59,796 nt of DNA from Sphingomonas sp. SRS2 (GTDB taxonomy: Bacteria > Pseudomonadota > Alphaproteobacteria > Sphingomonadales > Sphingomonadaceae). Made by a program: the position numbers and the translations under genes. This document shows positions 1 through 8,899 of the stretch, piece after piece. Where the stretch lies: contig NZ_LARW01000104.1 of NCBI RefSeq assembly GCF_000971055.1, positions 1 through 59,796 on the forward strand. Direction: 5' to 3'. Numbering within the stretch: position 1 is the stretch's first letter; every line of letters begins with the position of its first letter. The notes under the pieces were generated by a model. It was not told the DNA's origin. It made no database searches and saw nothing but the letters and a program-made list of their open reading frames with translations.

Positions 1-16
1 CAGCGAAGCTGAAACG

Positions 17-100
17 GCGGTACCGGCCCGCTCCCCCACCCAACCTCCCGATCCAGCGTAATATATCGGGAGGTTGGGTGGGGGAGCGGGCCGGTACCGC
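17..100. repeat. Perfect 36-bp inverted repeat
   Basis: The arms at 17-52 and 65-100 are exact reverse complements over 36 bases and enclose a 12-base loop at 53-64. Each arm carries a purine/pyrimidine-biased block (a C-rich run on one arm, a G-rich run on the other) and a GGTACC near its outer end. The element lies downstream of the minus-strand flagellar cluster. It could act as a transcription end or 3' RNA stabiliser, but no good T-run follows it on either strand. It might instead be a dispersed palindromic repeat. No second copy was noticed in this window. Confidence 0.9.
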
Positions 101-122
101 TTCCACGTAAGTGAAACAAACT

Positions 123-398
123 CTAGCGCGCGAACGCCATCATCGTGGCGAGGGCGGCGGCGCTGCCGCCCCACAGCAGAAGCGCGGTGCCCAGAAAACG
201 GACCAGCGCGCGGCGGCGCTCTGTCGGGCCGGCGATAAAGCCGTCGGAGGTACGCTCTGCCAGCATCTGCTGAAGCGCATGGGCAGGCGAGGGGACATGC
301 TCGGCGACGATATCCGCGTTGAACGCGACGAGGCGGCCCTTGGTGCGCCGTTCCCTGAACGCGACGGCTTCGATCTCGGTCTTGTGCTTCAACGCCAT
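123..398 (-). CDS. Small membrane protein downstream of fliS, unknown function
   Basis: This is a 91-residue protein with a charged N-terminal half and one predicted membrane segment at the C-terminus (about residues 65-90, rich in Leu, Ala and Gly). The ATG at 398 is preceded by a strong AGGAGG, so I chose it over longer upstream starts, which would run through fliS in another frame. It follows fliS by 55 bases on the same strand and is probably co-transcribed with fliD-fliS. That is where many bacteria carry the fliT chaperone gene, but the tail-anchored layout does not resemble FliT and I assign no function. Confidence 0.7.
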   Translation of the reverse strand: MALKHKTEIEAVAFRERRTKGRLVAFNADIVAEHVPSPAHALQQMLAERTSDGFIAGPTERRRALVRFLGTALLLWGGSAAALATMMAFAR

Positions 399-453
399 GG
401 AAGGCCTCCTGTCGGGCGATGATGCGTCGGGCAGCGTTAAGACTGTCTTAAAA

Positions 454-852
454 TCAGCCGATCTGCTCCCAGGCGTCGACGATCTCGCTGAGATAGCCGC
501 GCGCGGTTTCGACCTGCGCCGGATCATTGGTGCGGCCGCCCAGCTGCACCAGCCGGCGCGATTCGCGGTAGACCCGGGCCAGGTTGAGGGCGATCTCGCC
601 GCCATTGCGGAAATCGAGGCTGGTTTCGAGCGCGAGCAGGATGTTCGCGGCACGGGCCTGCTTGTCGATCATCTTGGCGCGATTGCCGGCGCGCATCGCG
701 GCCAGCATGATTTCGGTGGCCTTCATCAGCTCCTCGAACAGGATGCCGACCAGCCGATGCGGCGAAGCGCCCTCGACCTGGCTGGCGACGTCGACCGTCT
801 GATAGCGCATCTTGGCGCCGCCCATGGCGCCGTAGCCGTTGCTCTGGAACAT
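454..852 (-). CDS. fliS: Flagellar export chaperone FliS
   Basis: This 132-residue cytoplasmic, all-helical protein belongs to the FliS family, which binds the C-terminal helix of flagellin and prevents premature polymerisation before export. Family features visible are the N-terminal Y-x-x-V region, the stretch SPHRLVGILFEELMKA (about residues 32-47) and the central L-x-F-R-x-G-G-E-I-A-x-N-L block. The ATG at 852 is chosen because an AGAGGGA ribosome site sits just upstream and the family starts near here. The gene lies 29 bases after fliD on the same strand, the usual fliD-fliS order. Flagellin itself is not in the window. Confidence 0.93.
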   Translation of the reverse strand: MFQSNGYGAMGGAKMRYQTVDVASQVEGASPHRLVGILFEELMKATEIMLAAMRAGNRAKMIDKQARAANILLALETSLDFRNGGEIALNLARVYRESRRLVQLGGRTNDPAQVETARGYLSEIVDAWEQIG

Positions 853-881
853 GACTTTCCCTCTTGTCTGCGGGGGTGAAA

Positions 882-2510
882 TTAACTGCCTTCGTTCGTC
901 CACAGCTTGACCTGCTGGGTCAGGTAGCTCTGCGTCGAACTATAGGCGAGCAGGGCGCCCTGCATCCGGGTGAACTGTAGGGAGAGCTGCGCGCGATAGG
1001 CGGTGTCCTTCGCGGTGAGCTTCTCCTGCTCCTTGGAGATGGCTTCCTTCTCGACCTCAAGCTTCTTCTGCGAAGAGGTGAGGGGGCCGGCGCTCGCCGT
1101 CAGTTCGTTCTTGATCGCATCCAGCGCGCCCTGAAGACCAAGATCGATGGTGATCGTCGCGCTGGTGACGGGCCCGAGCACGTCGAAGGACAGGCCGGAG
1201 GCTGCGGACAGGTAGGAAGCGGAGACGCCCGTCGCGCCCACCGGGAGCGTATAGCCGCCGTCGAGGGTCGCCGAAGCGCCCACCGTTCCATTGCCGGGAA
1301 CGGCGTTGGTGACAGTGTAGATCCCGCCCTTCACCTTGCCGACCTGGCTGGTGATCTGGATCAGCGCATTGCTGCTGCGCTGGCCCGGGTTGAACATCGC
1401 TTCGACCGCGTCCGGGTTGGATATCATCACGGATGACAGCTTGGCGGCGTCGAGGCTCAGCGTACCGTCACGGTTGGTCGATACGCCGATTTCGGCGAGC
1501 GTCGTCGGGCTGCCGTCGGTGGCAAAGGTCAATTTGGTCGAGGTAAGCGCGCCGAGCCGCTGGACAAGCGAGCGGATACCGGAGTCGCTCCGCAACGAGC
1601 CTTCGGTGCCGGTCATCGTCGCGAGTGTCGACTTCATCTCGTTAAACGCTGCCACGAAATCGCTCACGGCGGTCTTGATCGCGTCGACGGGCTGGCTCGA
1701 TCCGATCGATATGGTCGTGCCGGGCGAGGCCGAGACAAGGTCGATCTTCACGCCCTCGATCACGTCGCTGAAGCTGTTGGTCGCCTTGCTGACCGCGACG
1801 CCGTCGACGATCAGTTCGGCATTCTGGGCTTCCTGCTGCCGGGTCATCCCCGTGATATTGTCGGGATCATAGGTAGTCGGATCGAACGCAAAGCGGCCGA
1901 GCCCCGCCGGATCACCGGTTGCCTGGGTCAGCGAAAAAGCATTGGCCGTCCCGGTCGAGCCCTTGATCACCAGCCGGGTGCCGGTCGAGTCGGTCACGGT
2001 GCTGGCGGTGACGCCGAGTCCTGAATCCTTGATGGCCTTGGCGAGGCCCGCCAGCGAATTATTCGACGCGTCGATCGTGATCGTCTTGGTCTGGCTGCCC
2101 ACGGTCAACGTCATTGTGCCTTCGCCAACCGCGGTGGCTGCCGAGGCGAGCGGGGCTGCCGTCAGCGTCTGGGCAGTGGCGAGCTGGCCGACCTGGATTG
2201 TCGCCGACAGGCCCTTGAGCCGTGCGCCGGCGAGTGCGCTGACATTGACGATCGAACTGTTCGATGTGGTGGGCTGGGTATAGAGCGTGCCGCCCGATAT
2301 CAGGCTCGACAATGCCGAGGAGAAGCCGCTGATCGAGCTGACCGCCGTGGCGAGGTCGGAAATCTTGCTGGTGTTGCTGGTCTGACGGGTGGTCAGCGAG
2401 TCCTTCTTGCTGGCGATCGTCGCGGTCGCGAGCTGATCGACGAGCGACGCCGTATCGATGCTCGACGCGCCCAGCGCCGTGAGAATCGAAGAACCAATCG
2501 ACGTAACCAT
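882..2510 (-). CDS. fliD: Flagellar hook-associated protein 2 (filament cap) FliD
   Basis: This 542-residue secreted protein forms the cap at the filament tip under which flagellin assembles. The N-terminus has the heptad-like FliD_N pattern (TASLVDQLATATIASKKDSL, about residues 21-40). The middle is Thr/Ser/Gly-rich, as expected for the variable exposed domains. The C-terminus (about residues 470-540) is a predicted coiled coil (ASAGPLTSSQKKLEVEKEAI) like other FliD tails. I chose the ATG at 2510, which has GAGG eight bases upstream; an in-frame GTG at 2519 is possible. A gap of 126 bases separates it from flhB and may hold its own promoter, but I could not identify a convincing flagellar sigma-factor site. 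Confidence 0.93.
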   Translation of the reverse strand: MVTSIGSSILTALGASSIDTASLVDQLATATIASKKDSLTTRQTSNTSKISDLATAVSSISGFSSALSSLISGGTLYTQPTTSNSSIVNVSALAGARLKGLSATIQVGQLATAQTLTAAPLASAATAVGEGTMTLTVGSQTKTITIDASNNSLAGLAKAIKDSGLGVTASTVTDSTGTRLVIKGSTGTANAFSLTQATGDPAGLGRFAFDPTTYDPDNITGMTRQQEAQNAELIVDGVAVSKATNSFSDVIEGVKIDLVSASPGTTISIGSSQPVDAIKTAVSDFVAAFNEMKSTLATMTGTEGSLRSDSGIRSLVQRLGALTSTKLTFATDGSPTTLAEIGVSTNRDGTLSLDAAKLSSVMISNPDAVEAMFNPGQRSSNALIQITSQVGKVKGGIYTVTNAVPGNGTVGASATLDGGYTLPVGATGVSASYLSAASGLSFDVLGPVTSATITIDLGLQGALDAIKNELTASAGPLTSSQKKLEVEKEAISKEQEKLTAKDTAYRAQLSLQFTRMQGALLAYSSTQSYLTQQVKLWTNEGS

Positions 2511-2636
2511 TATCACCACCTCATTGCTGCCGGTAACGGCGCATCGAAGGCGGTGTTTAGCCCGCTAAGTCCTTTTAATTCCCTAACGCGCGCTAAGGAT
2601 GTTTCTTGCTCTCGGTTCCCGGCGCGCCGGCGAGGC

Positions 2637-3776
2637 TTAACGCACCGTTTTGCCATCTTCGTCGAACCGCGCGCCGGCGGGGACGTCGACGTCGGGCTGG
2701 ACTATTCCTTCGGCCATGGCGCGGTCGAGATTGAAGACGAAGGCGAGGATCGCGGCCACCGCGATGAACAGGTCGTCGCGGATCAGCTGACCCGATTGGC
2801 TCGTATAGTAAATGGCGCGGGTGAGCTGCGGATATTGCAGCATGGGCACCGCATTTTCGGTCGCAAGTTCGCGGATCGCCTGGGCGGTCGCGCCCCGGCC
2901 GCGGGCGAGGACGATCGGCGCAACGTCATATCCGGGCTTGTAGCGCAGGGCGACCGCGAAGTGGGTCGGGTTGGTCAGCACGACAGTCGATTCGAGCACG
3001 GCCTTGCGCGCAGAGCCTCTGGCGACCTGCATCTGCTTCTGCCGGATTGCGGCCTTGAGCTCGGGCGAACCTTCGGTCTGCTTGCTCTCGTCCTTGATTT
3101 CCTGTTTCGACATGCGCAGCCGTTTGCCGCGCTGGAAAATCTGCGCCGGGACGTCGGCGCCCGCGACCAGCGCCAGCGCCAGCGTCATCACCAGCACCGC
3201 GAAGATGAACGATGCGCCGAGGCTGTCGAGCGCTGTCTTCAGGTCTTGCTGGCCCAGCGTCACGATCGAGGCGATCTGGTCCATCAGCAGCCAGTAGCCG
3301 ACCGCGCCGAGCGCGACGATCTTCAGCAACGACTTGCCGAGTTCGATCAGCCCCTGCATCCCGAAGATGCGTTTGAGCCCCGCCAGCGGGTTGAGCTTGT
3401 TGCCCTTGAAGGCGATCGCCGACCAGCGGAAGCCGAGCGATCCGAGCATTGCGGGGGCCGCGATCGATGCGGCGAAGGTCAGCAGGAAGAGCAGGGCGAT
3501 CGGCAGCGCGACCGTCATCAACGTCGTCAGGATCGCCGAAGCGGGGTCGAAGCGTTCGATGGCGCTGCTGTCGAAGGACAAGGCGTTGGACAGCATCCGC
3601 TTGAGCGTCGCGATAGCCCATGGCCCAGCGATGGCGATCCACCCCGCACCGACGATCATCACCAGTGCGGTGCCGAGCTCCTTCGATTGAAGGACATCGC
3701 CTTTTTCGACCGCGTCCTGCCGACGCTTGGCCGTCGGGGCTTCGGTCTTTTCGTCGTCCTCCGGACCTTCGGCCAT
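2637..3776 (-). CDS. flhB: Flagellar export apparatus protein FlhB
   Basis: This 379-residue inner-membrane protein is the export-gate component that switches substrate specificity from rod/hook to filament proteins. The N-terminus is the family's charged start (DDEKTEAPTAKRRQDA). Four membrane segments fall between about residues 35 and 210. The cytoplasmic domain carries the autocleavage motif NPTH at residues 269-272, so autoproteolysis should be intact. One base separates its ATG from the fliR stop (TGAAATG), indicating translational coupling. Length is normal for the family. Confidence 0.96.
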   Translation of the reverse strand: MAEGPEDDEKTEAPTAKRRQDAVEKGDVLQSKELGTALVMIVGAGWIAIAGPWAIATLKRMLSNALSFDSSAIERFDPASAILTTLMTVALPIALLFLLTFAASIAAPAMLGSLGFRWSAIAFKGNKLNPLAGLKRIFGMQGLIELGKSLLKIVALGAVGYWLLMDQIASIVTLGQQDLKTALDSLGASFIFAVLVMTLALALVAGADVPAQIFQRGKRLRMSKQEIKDESKQTEGSPELKAAIRQKQMQVARGSARKAVLESTVVLTNPTHFAVALRYKPGYDVAPIVLARGRGATAQAIRELATENAVPMLQYPQLTRAIYYTSQSGQLIRDDLFIAVAAILAFVFNLDRAMAEGIVQPDVDVPAGARFDEDGKTVR

Positions 3777-3777
3777 T

Positions 3778-4560
3778 TCAGCGTCCCAATGCTATCTGGC
3801 GCGCTTCGGCGAGGCCGCGTTGAAGCGCCGCGGTTACGCCGTCGCCCATCACGGGCGCCGCGATCGCCAATAGCACGAGCCCGGCCATCAATGTAGCGGG
3901 CAGGCCGACCGAAAAGATGTTCATCTGCGGCGCCGACCGCGCCAGCATCGCCATGACGAGCTGGACGAGAATGACGGCGAAGCCCACCGGAAGGGCAATG
4001 GCGAGCCCCGCCGCGAACAGGTCGCCCCCGAACAGGACGAGCCCCTGAATACTTTTGGCGCCCATCCAGGCCTCGCCCGGCGGCAGCGCGCGATAGCTTT
4101 CGACGATGATCGCGGCGAGCTGAAGATGGCCGCCGGTCGCCAGGAAGAGGAAGATCGCCATCAGCGACAGATATTGGCTGATCGCGGGGGAAGGGGAGCC
4201 CGTCGCGGGATCCATCATGCCGGCGAAGCCCAGCCCCATGGCGTTGCCGATCACCTCGCCCGCGACGAGCGCGGCGGAAAAACCGATCTGTACCGCGAAG
4301 CCGATGGCAAGTCCCGCCAGCACCTCGCCGGTCACGAGCAGGAAGCCCGTCACCGAGACGACCCCGTCGACGGGCATCACGAAGGGCGTGTTGGCCAGCG
4401 CCGGGATGCCGATCGCCAGCGCGATGACCGCGCGAAGCTGGAGCGGCACCTGCGGCGCGCCGAAGACGGGGGCGGCGATGAAGGCGGCACCGGGCCGGAT
4501 CATCGCGATCATCCAGAGCCAGAGCTGGGTTTCCAGCCCGGCCAGGCCCTGCGGGATCAT
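3778..4560 (-). CDS. fliR: Flagellar biosynthetic protein FliR
   Basis: This 260-residue polytopic membrane protein is part of the FliP-FliQ-FliR export-gate complex. It has about six hydrophobic segments and the family signatures RPGAAFIAAPVFG near the N-terminus and GEVIGNAMGLGFAGMMDP in the middle (about residues 110-130). The ATG at 4560 lies 10 bases after the fliQ stop. Gene order fliP-fliQ-fliR-flhB is the common bacterial one. Confidence 0.95.
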   Translation of the reverse strand: MIPQGLAGLETQLWLWMIAMIRPGAAFIAAPVFGAPQVPLQLRAVIALAIGIPALANTPFVMPVDGVVSVTGFLLVTGEVLAGLAIGFAVQIGFSAALVAGEVIGNAMGLGFAGMMDPATGSPSPAISQYLSLMAIFLFLATGGHLQLAAIIVESYRALPPGEAWMGAKSIQGLVLFGGDLFAAGLAIALPVGFAVILVQLVMAMLARSAPQMNIFSVGLPATLMAGLVLLAIAAPVMGDGVTAALQRGLAEARQIALGR

Positions 4561-4570
4561 CGGGCGCGCA

Positions 4571-4852
4571 TCATCGGAGCATGTCCGGAATGCGCGCGAA
4601 GATGTCGCGGGTGAAATCGGCGAGCAGCATCATGATCGCGCTGCCGAACAGCGCCAGTGCGATGCCGACGACGATCAGCTTTGGGACGAAGCTCAACGTC
4701 TGTTCGTTGATCGAAGTCGCCGCCTGGATCATGCCGAGGATGATGCCGGCGATCAGCGCCGGTATCAGGATCGGCGCAGAGGCGAGCGCGAGAATCCACA
4801 TCGCCTGCTGGGCGACGCCGATGAAATAGTCGGGCGATCCGGCGCTTTCCAC
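4571..4852 (-). CDS. fliQ: Flagellar biosynthetic protein FliQ
   Basis: This 93-residue protein has two membrane helices and a normal FliQ length; several copies assemble around FliP in the export gate. The family core ALIAGIILGMIQAATSINEQ (about residues 32-51), which includes the IQAATSINEQTLSF consensus, is plainly visible. It sits between fliP (14 bases upstream) and fliR (10 bases downstream) in the same operon. Confidence 0.95.
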   Translation of the reverse strand: MESAGSPDYFIGVAQQAMWILALASAPILIPALIAGIILGMIQAATSINEQTLSFVPKLIVVGIALALFGSAIMMLLADFTRDIFARIPDMLR

Positions 4853-4866
4853 GGTTCAGCGCCCCG

Positions 4867-5649
4867 TCATGTCGCGAAACTGCCCGCGAGAGAGCCCATG
4901 GTCAGTGCCCATCCGTCTACAAGAACGAACAGTAAGAGCTTGAAAGGCATCGATATAATGGCAGGCGACAACATCATCATGCCAAGCGACATCAGCGTCG
5001 ATGCGACGACGAGATCGATGACGAGGAAGGGCAGGAAGATCAGGAAACCGATCTGAAATGCGGTCTTGAGTTCGCTGGTCACGAAGGCCGGCAGGAGGAT
5101 GGAAAAGGGAATATCCGACGCACGGGCGAAGCGGGGGGCCTTGGCGAGATCGGCGAACAGCTTGAGATCGGTCTGGCGCGTCTGGAGGACCATGAAGCGG
5201 TGGAGCACGGTGCCGCTGCGCGTCACCGCCTCTTCGATCGTGATCTGTCCGGCGCCATAGGGTTTGAAGGCGTTGGCGTTGATCTGGTCGATCGACGGCT
5301 TCATCACGAACAGCGACAGGAACAGCGCGAGGCCGACCAGCACCTGGTTGGGTGGCGTCTGTTGCAGGCCGAGCGCTTGGCGCAGCAGCGACAATACGAT
5401 GATGATCCGGGTGAAACTGGTCATCATCAGCACCAATGACGGCAGCACCGTCAACAGGCTCATCATCACCAGAATCTGCAACGACAGCGAGAGCGGGCGG
5501 CCATCGCCCGAGATCGTCCCCATCGCGCGGTCGAGCGCGGCGGTCTGGGCCGGCCCGGCGGTCGAGGCCAGCGCGGGTTCTGTGATCAGGAGAGTCAGCA
5601 GCAGCATGGCCGCCATAGACAGAATCGATCGAATGCGCTGAGCCGTCAT
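4867..5649 (-). CDS. fliP: Flagellar biosynthetic protein FliP
   Basis: This 260-residue inner-membrane protein forms the core ring of the export gate. An N-terminal cleavable signal (ending about ALA-S at residues 27-29) is followed by a short periplasmic stretch. Next come the conserved block LTVLPSLVLMMTSFTRIIIV with LRQALGLQQTPPNQVL, and the C-terminal helices with LGMMMLSPAIISMPFKLLLF. All are classic FliP motifs. It is the first recognisable gene of this flagellar cluster on the minus strand. fliO, fliN and fliM, often just upstream, are absent from the window; priA precedes it instead, with a 145-base gap. Confidence 0.96.
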   Translation of the reverse strand: MTAQRIRSILSMAAMLLLTLLITEPALASTAGPAQTAALDRAMGTISGDGRPLSLSLQILVMMSLLTVLPSLVLMMTSFTRIIIVLSLLRQALGLQQTPPNQVLVGLALFLSLFVMKPSIDQINANAFKPYGAGQITIEEAVTRSGTVLHRFMVLQTRQTDLKLFADLAKAPRFARASDIPFSILLPAFVTSELKTAFQIGFLIFLPFLVIDLVVASTLMSLGMMMLSPAIISMPFKLLLFVLVDGWALTMGSLAGSFAT

Positions 5650-5794
5650 GATCGGGTTTCAGCACTTGGACAGGTTAACTTCAAGCGCCTTCCTGCCAAC
5701 CGGGCGTCACCCCAACGAGGGCCGGGGCCGCTATTGTCGATAGCTGCTACTTATCCCCAGATTTTACCGGCTGAGCGACGTGCCGGAGCCACGT

Positions 5795-7963
5795 TCACAG
5801 GAAGCTGTAGGGGTCGACATCGACCGCGACGCGGACGCCGCGCGGCCATTCGAGCGGGCCGAGCCAGCCGCGGATCACCTGCTGGACGTCGAGCGAGCGC
5901 CGCGCATGGACCAGCAGTCTTTGCCTATGCCGGCCGCGCAGCATCGCCAGCGGGGCAGGTGCGGGACCATATACCTGCATCCCGTCGATCGCAGGCGAAG
6001 TGCGGCCGATCATCCGCGCGGTCGAGACGGCCTCCTCCAGCTTTTCCGACGAGATGATGATGGCGGCGTAGCGGCCGAAGGGCGGCGCGTCGGCCAACTT
6101 ACGGGCCTCGGTCTCGGCGGCGTAGAAGCTCTGCGCATCGCCCGAGAGCAGCGCCTGAATCACCGGCGCCTTGGGAGCATGGGTCTGGATATAGACATGG
6201 CCCGGCTTCGCCCCCCGCCCGGCGCGTCCGGCGACCTGGGCGATCTGCTGGAAGCTGCGCTCGGCGGCGCGCAGGTCGCCGCCTGCGAGGCCGAGATCTG
6301 CATCGATCACCCCGACCAGGGTAAGCTCGGGAAAATGGTAGCCCTTGGTGACGAGCTGGGTGCCGACGACGACGTCGATATCGCCTGCCTCCATCCGCTC
6401 GACGAACTCGGCGGCGCGCGCGGGCGTGGACAGGGTGTCCGACGTCGCGATGGCGATCCGCGCATCGGGAAACAGCGCCGTGACCTCGTCGGCGATCCGC
6501 TCGACGCCGGGGCCGCAGGCCACCAGGCTGTCCTCGTCCTTGCATTCGGGACAAGTGGCGGGCGGGGGCATGCTGTGGCCGCAATGATGGCATTGCAACC
6601 GGCTCAGCAGGCGGTGTTCCACCATCCATGCGGTGCAATTGGGACATTGGAAACGGTGGCCGCAGGTGCGGCACAGAGTCAGCGGCGCATAGCCGCGCCG
6701 GTTGAGGAAGAGCAGGCTCTGCTCCTTCTTTTCCAGCCGGTCCTCGATCGCCTTGACCAGATCGGGCGCGATCCAGCGCCCGCGCGGCGGCGGATCGGCG
6801 AGCAGGTCGATCGCCTCGATCGCAGGCATTTCCGCGCCACCGTGACGCGCGGTCAGCTTCAGTTCGGTATAGCGCCCGATCGCCGCCTGCTGGCGCGTCT
6901 CGATCGCCGGAGTGGCGGTCGCGAGGGCGATCGGTATCTCCTCGAGCTTCGCCCGCATCACCGCGACGTCGCGGGCATGATAGAGGACGCCGTCCTCCTG
7001 TTTGAAACTCGTCTCATGCGCTTCGTCGACGATGATCAGGCCGAGATTGCGATACGGCAGGAACAGCGCCGATCGCGCGCCCACGACCACCCGCGCCTCG
7101 CCATGGGCGATGCCGCGCCATGCGCGCCGCCGCTGCGACTGGCGCAGCTCGCTGTGCCAGACCACGGGAAGATGGCCGAAACGCGCCTCGAAACGTTTGA
7201 GGAAGGGCTCGGTCAGCGCGATCTCCGGGAGCAGCACCAGCGTCTGGCGATCCATCCGCAATGCCTCGGCGATCGCCTCGAAATAGACTTCGGTCTTGCC
7301 CGATCCGGTCACGCCGTCGAGCAGGAAGGGATGGAAGGCCTGCTCGCGCACCGCATCGGCCAGCACCCCGCCCGCAAGCTTCTGCTCGTCGGACAACTCG
7401 GGGGCCGCATGATCCGGATCGGGTGATGGCCAGGGGGTGTCGATCGACACCGTCACCGCCTCGATCGCACCTGATTTGACGAGTCCGCGGATCACCGCGT
7501 CCGAAACGTCGGCAATCGTCGCCAGTTCGCGGATCAGCCCCTGGCGCTGGCCGATCCGGTCGAGCGCCTGCTCGCGCTGTGGAGTCATGCGGCCAGGCCG
7601 CTCGCCGGTCGCGCGATATTCGGTGATCGTGCGCGCGCCATCCAGCGCGCTGGAGGATGGCAGAGTCATCCGCAACACTGCGGCGGGCGGCGCGAGATAA
7701 TAGTCCGAAGTCCATTCGATCAGCCGGCGCAGCGGCGCCGCGATCGGCGGAACGTCATAGACTTCGAGCAGCGGGCGCAGCCGGTTGTCGCCGACCTGAT
7801 CGGCGGACGGCAGCGTTTCCTCTTCCCACACCACGCCAACCATCTGGCGGGGGCCAAGTGGAGCGAGGACGATGCTGCCCGGCTCGATCGCATGCTCGCG
7901 GTCGGCACGATAATCAAGCGGCCCGAGGGCGGGGTTGAGGAGGAGCACATGGGCGCGGGCCAT
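5795..7963 (-). CDS. priA: Primosomal replication-restart helicase PriA
   Basis: This 722-residue superfamily 2 DNA helicase reloads the replisome at stalled forks. Visible are the N-terminal DNA-binding domain, Walker A GVTGSGKTE (217-225), the DEAH box (313-316) and a zinc-binding insert with eight cysteines at 431, 434, 440, 443, 458, 461, 471 and 474. Helicase motif V/VI lies near QVAGRAGRG. Length and motifs are complete. It is divergent from the aldolase gene across a 144-base gap and upstream of fliP on the same strand, probably not functionally linked to it. Confidence 0.96.
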   Translation of the reverse strand: MARAHVLLLNPALGPLDYRADREHAIEPGSIVLAPLGPRQMVGVVWEEETLPSADQVGDNRLRPLLEVYDVPPIAAPLRRLIEWTSDYYLAPPAAVLRMTLPSSSALDGARTITEYRATGERPGRMTPQREQALDRIGQRQGLIRELATIADVSDAVIRGLVKSGAIEAVTVSIDTPWPSPDPDHAAPELSDEQKLAGGVLADAVREQAFHPFLLDGVTGSGKTEVYFEAIAEALRMDRQTLVLLPEIALTEPFLKRFEARFGHLPVVWHSELRQSQRRRAWRGIAHGEARVVVGARSALFLPYRNLGLIIVDEAHETSFKQEDGVLYHARDVAVMRAKLEEIPIALATATPAIETRQQAAIGRYTELKLTARHGGAEMPAIEAIDLLADPPPRGRWIAPDLVKAIEDRLEKKEQSLLFLNRRGYAPLTLCRTCGHRFQCPNCTAWMVEHRLLSRLQCHHCGHSMPPPATCPECKDEDSLVACGPGVERIADEVTALFPDARIAIATSDTLSTPARAAEFVERMEAGDIDVVVGTQLVTKGYHFPELTLVGVIDADLGLAGGDLRAAERSFQQIAQVAGRAGRGAKPGHVYIQTHAPKAPVIQALLSGDAQSFYAAETEARKLADAPPFGRYAAIIISSEKLEEAVSTARMIGRTSPAIDGMQVYGPAPAPLAMLRGRHRQRLLVHARRSLDVQQVIRGWLGPLEWPRGVRVAVDVDPYSFL

Positions 7964-8107
7964 GCGATGTGATTAGGGGGCGGGGCCGGGGGCCGCAATG
8001 GCCGTGGCTGCGGCTTTTGTTCGTCCGCGTCGCATCAGTGCCTAGGCGGATGCGACGGCCCTCGTTATAGGCGGGGCCAGATAATTGCGTATCTGAGGGA
8101 CGCCTTC

Positions 8108-8761
8108 ATGAAATTCTTCGTCGACACCGCCGACACCGCCGAAATCGCCGATATGGCCGCGACCGGACTGGTCGATGGCGTTACCACCAATCCATCGCTG
8201 ATCGCGAAGTCGGGACGCAAATTCGTCGAGGTGATCGCCGAAATCTGCGGGCTGGTGGATGGTCCGGTTTCGGCCGAGGTGGTCGCGCTGGACCATGAAA
8301 CGATGATGAAGGAAGCCGAGATCCTTCGGAAGATCGCGGACAATGTCTGCATCAAGGTGCCGCTGACGATCGACGGCCTCAAGACCTGCAAGGCGCTCAG
8401 CGACGACGGCACGATGGTTAACGTCACCCTGTGCTTTTCGGCTAACCAGGCCCTGCTCGCGGGCAAGGCGGGGGCGACCTTCATTTCGCCGTTCGTCGGC
8501 CGGCACGACGATATCGGCTTCGACGGGATGGGGCTGATCGCCGACATCCGGCAGATCTATGATAATTACGACTTCGGCACTGAAATCCTGGTCGCCAGCG
8601 TGCGCCACCCGGTCCACGTCCTCGAGTCGGCCAAGATCGGCGCCGATGTGATGACCGCCCCGGCGTCGGTAATCCGCTCGCTGTTCAATCATCCGCTCAC
8701 CGAGAAGGGCATACAAGGTTTCATGGCCGATTGGGCCAAGACCGGGCAAAGCATCCTCTGA
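8108..8761 (+). CDS. fsa: Transaldolase-like fructose-6-phosphate aldolase
   Basis: This 217-residue protein is a short-form (TalC/FSA-type) transaldolase, a TIM-barrel class I aldolase using a Schiff-base lysine. Family signatures are the start [22 protein letters not shown] (about 24-36) and the lysine in CIKVPLT (K83). Sequence alone does not separate true transaldolase (pentose phosphate pathway) from fructose-6-phosphate aldolase, and annotated sphingomonad homologues carry either name. A 7-bp GC hairpin (8770-8789, loop of six) follows the stop codon but lacks a T-run. Confidence 0.93.
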   Translation: MKFFVDTADTAEIADMAATGLVDGVTTNPSLIAKSGRKFVEVIAEICGLVDGPVSAEVVALDHETMMKEAEILRKIADNVCIKVPLTIDGLKTCKALSDDGTMVNVTLCFSANQALLAGKAGATFISPFVGRHDDIGFDGMGLIADIRQIYDNYDFGTEILVASVRHPVHVLESAKIGADVMTAPASVIRSLFNHPLTEKGIQGFMADWAKTGQSIL

Positions 8762-8899
8762 TCGCGGCGGCCGCCCTGTTCTGGGCGGCAACCCCCAAGT
8801 CTGCGCCGCGCCGGGCATCGAGCCGAATTTTCTCGCTATATCAATCGCGGACACCGTTACGCCATTGTGTGTTAACCATTGCGGCGTACACTGTGCGGC

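Noticed and set aside
2553-3896. Long plus-strand open frame opposite flhB/fliR
   Set aside because: It is antisense to flhB, has Arg/Glu/His-rich low-complexity composition typical of a GC-rich shadow frame and matches no family. Similar frames opposite priA (5780-7426), the ALS-like gene (22392-24071), the barrel (14976-16550) and the Ntr genes were dropped for the same reason.
8770-8789. Intrinsic terminator after the aldolase gene
   Set aside because: A clean 7-bp hairpin is present but A/C-rich sequence follows and there is no T-run on the plus strand.
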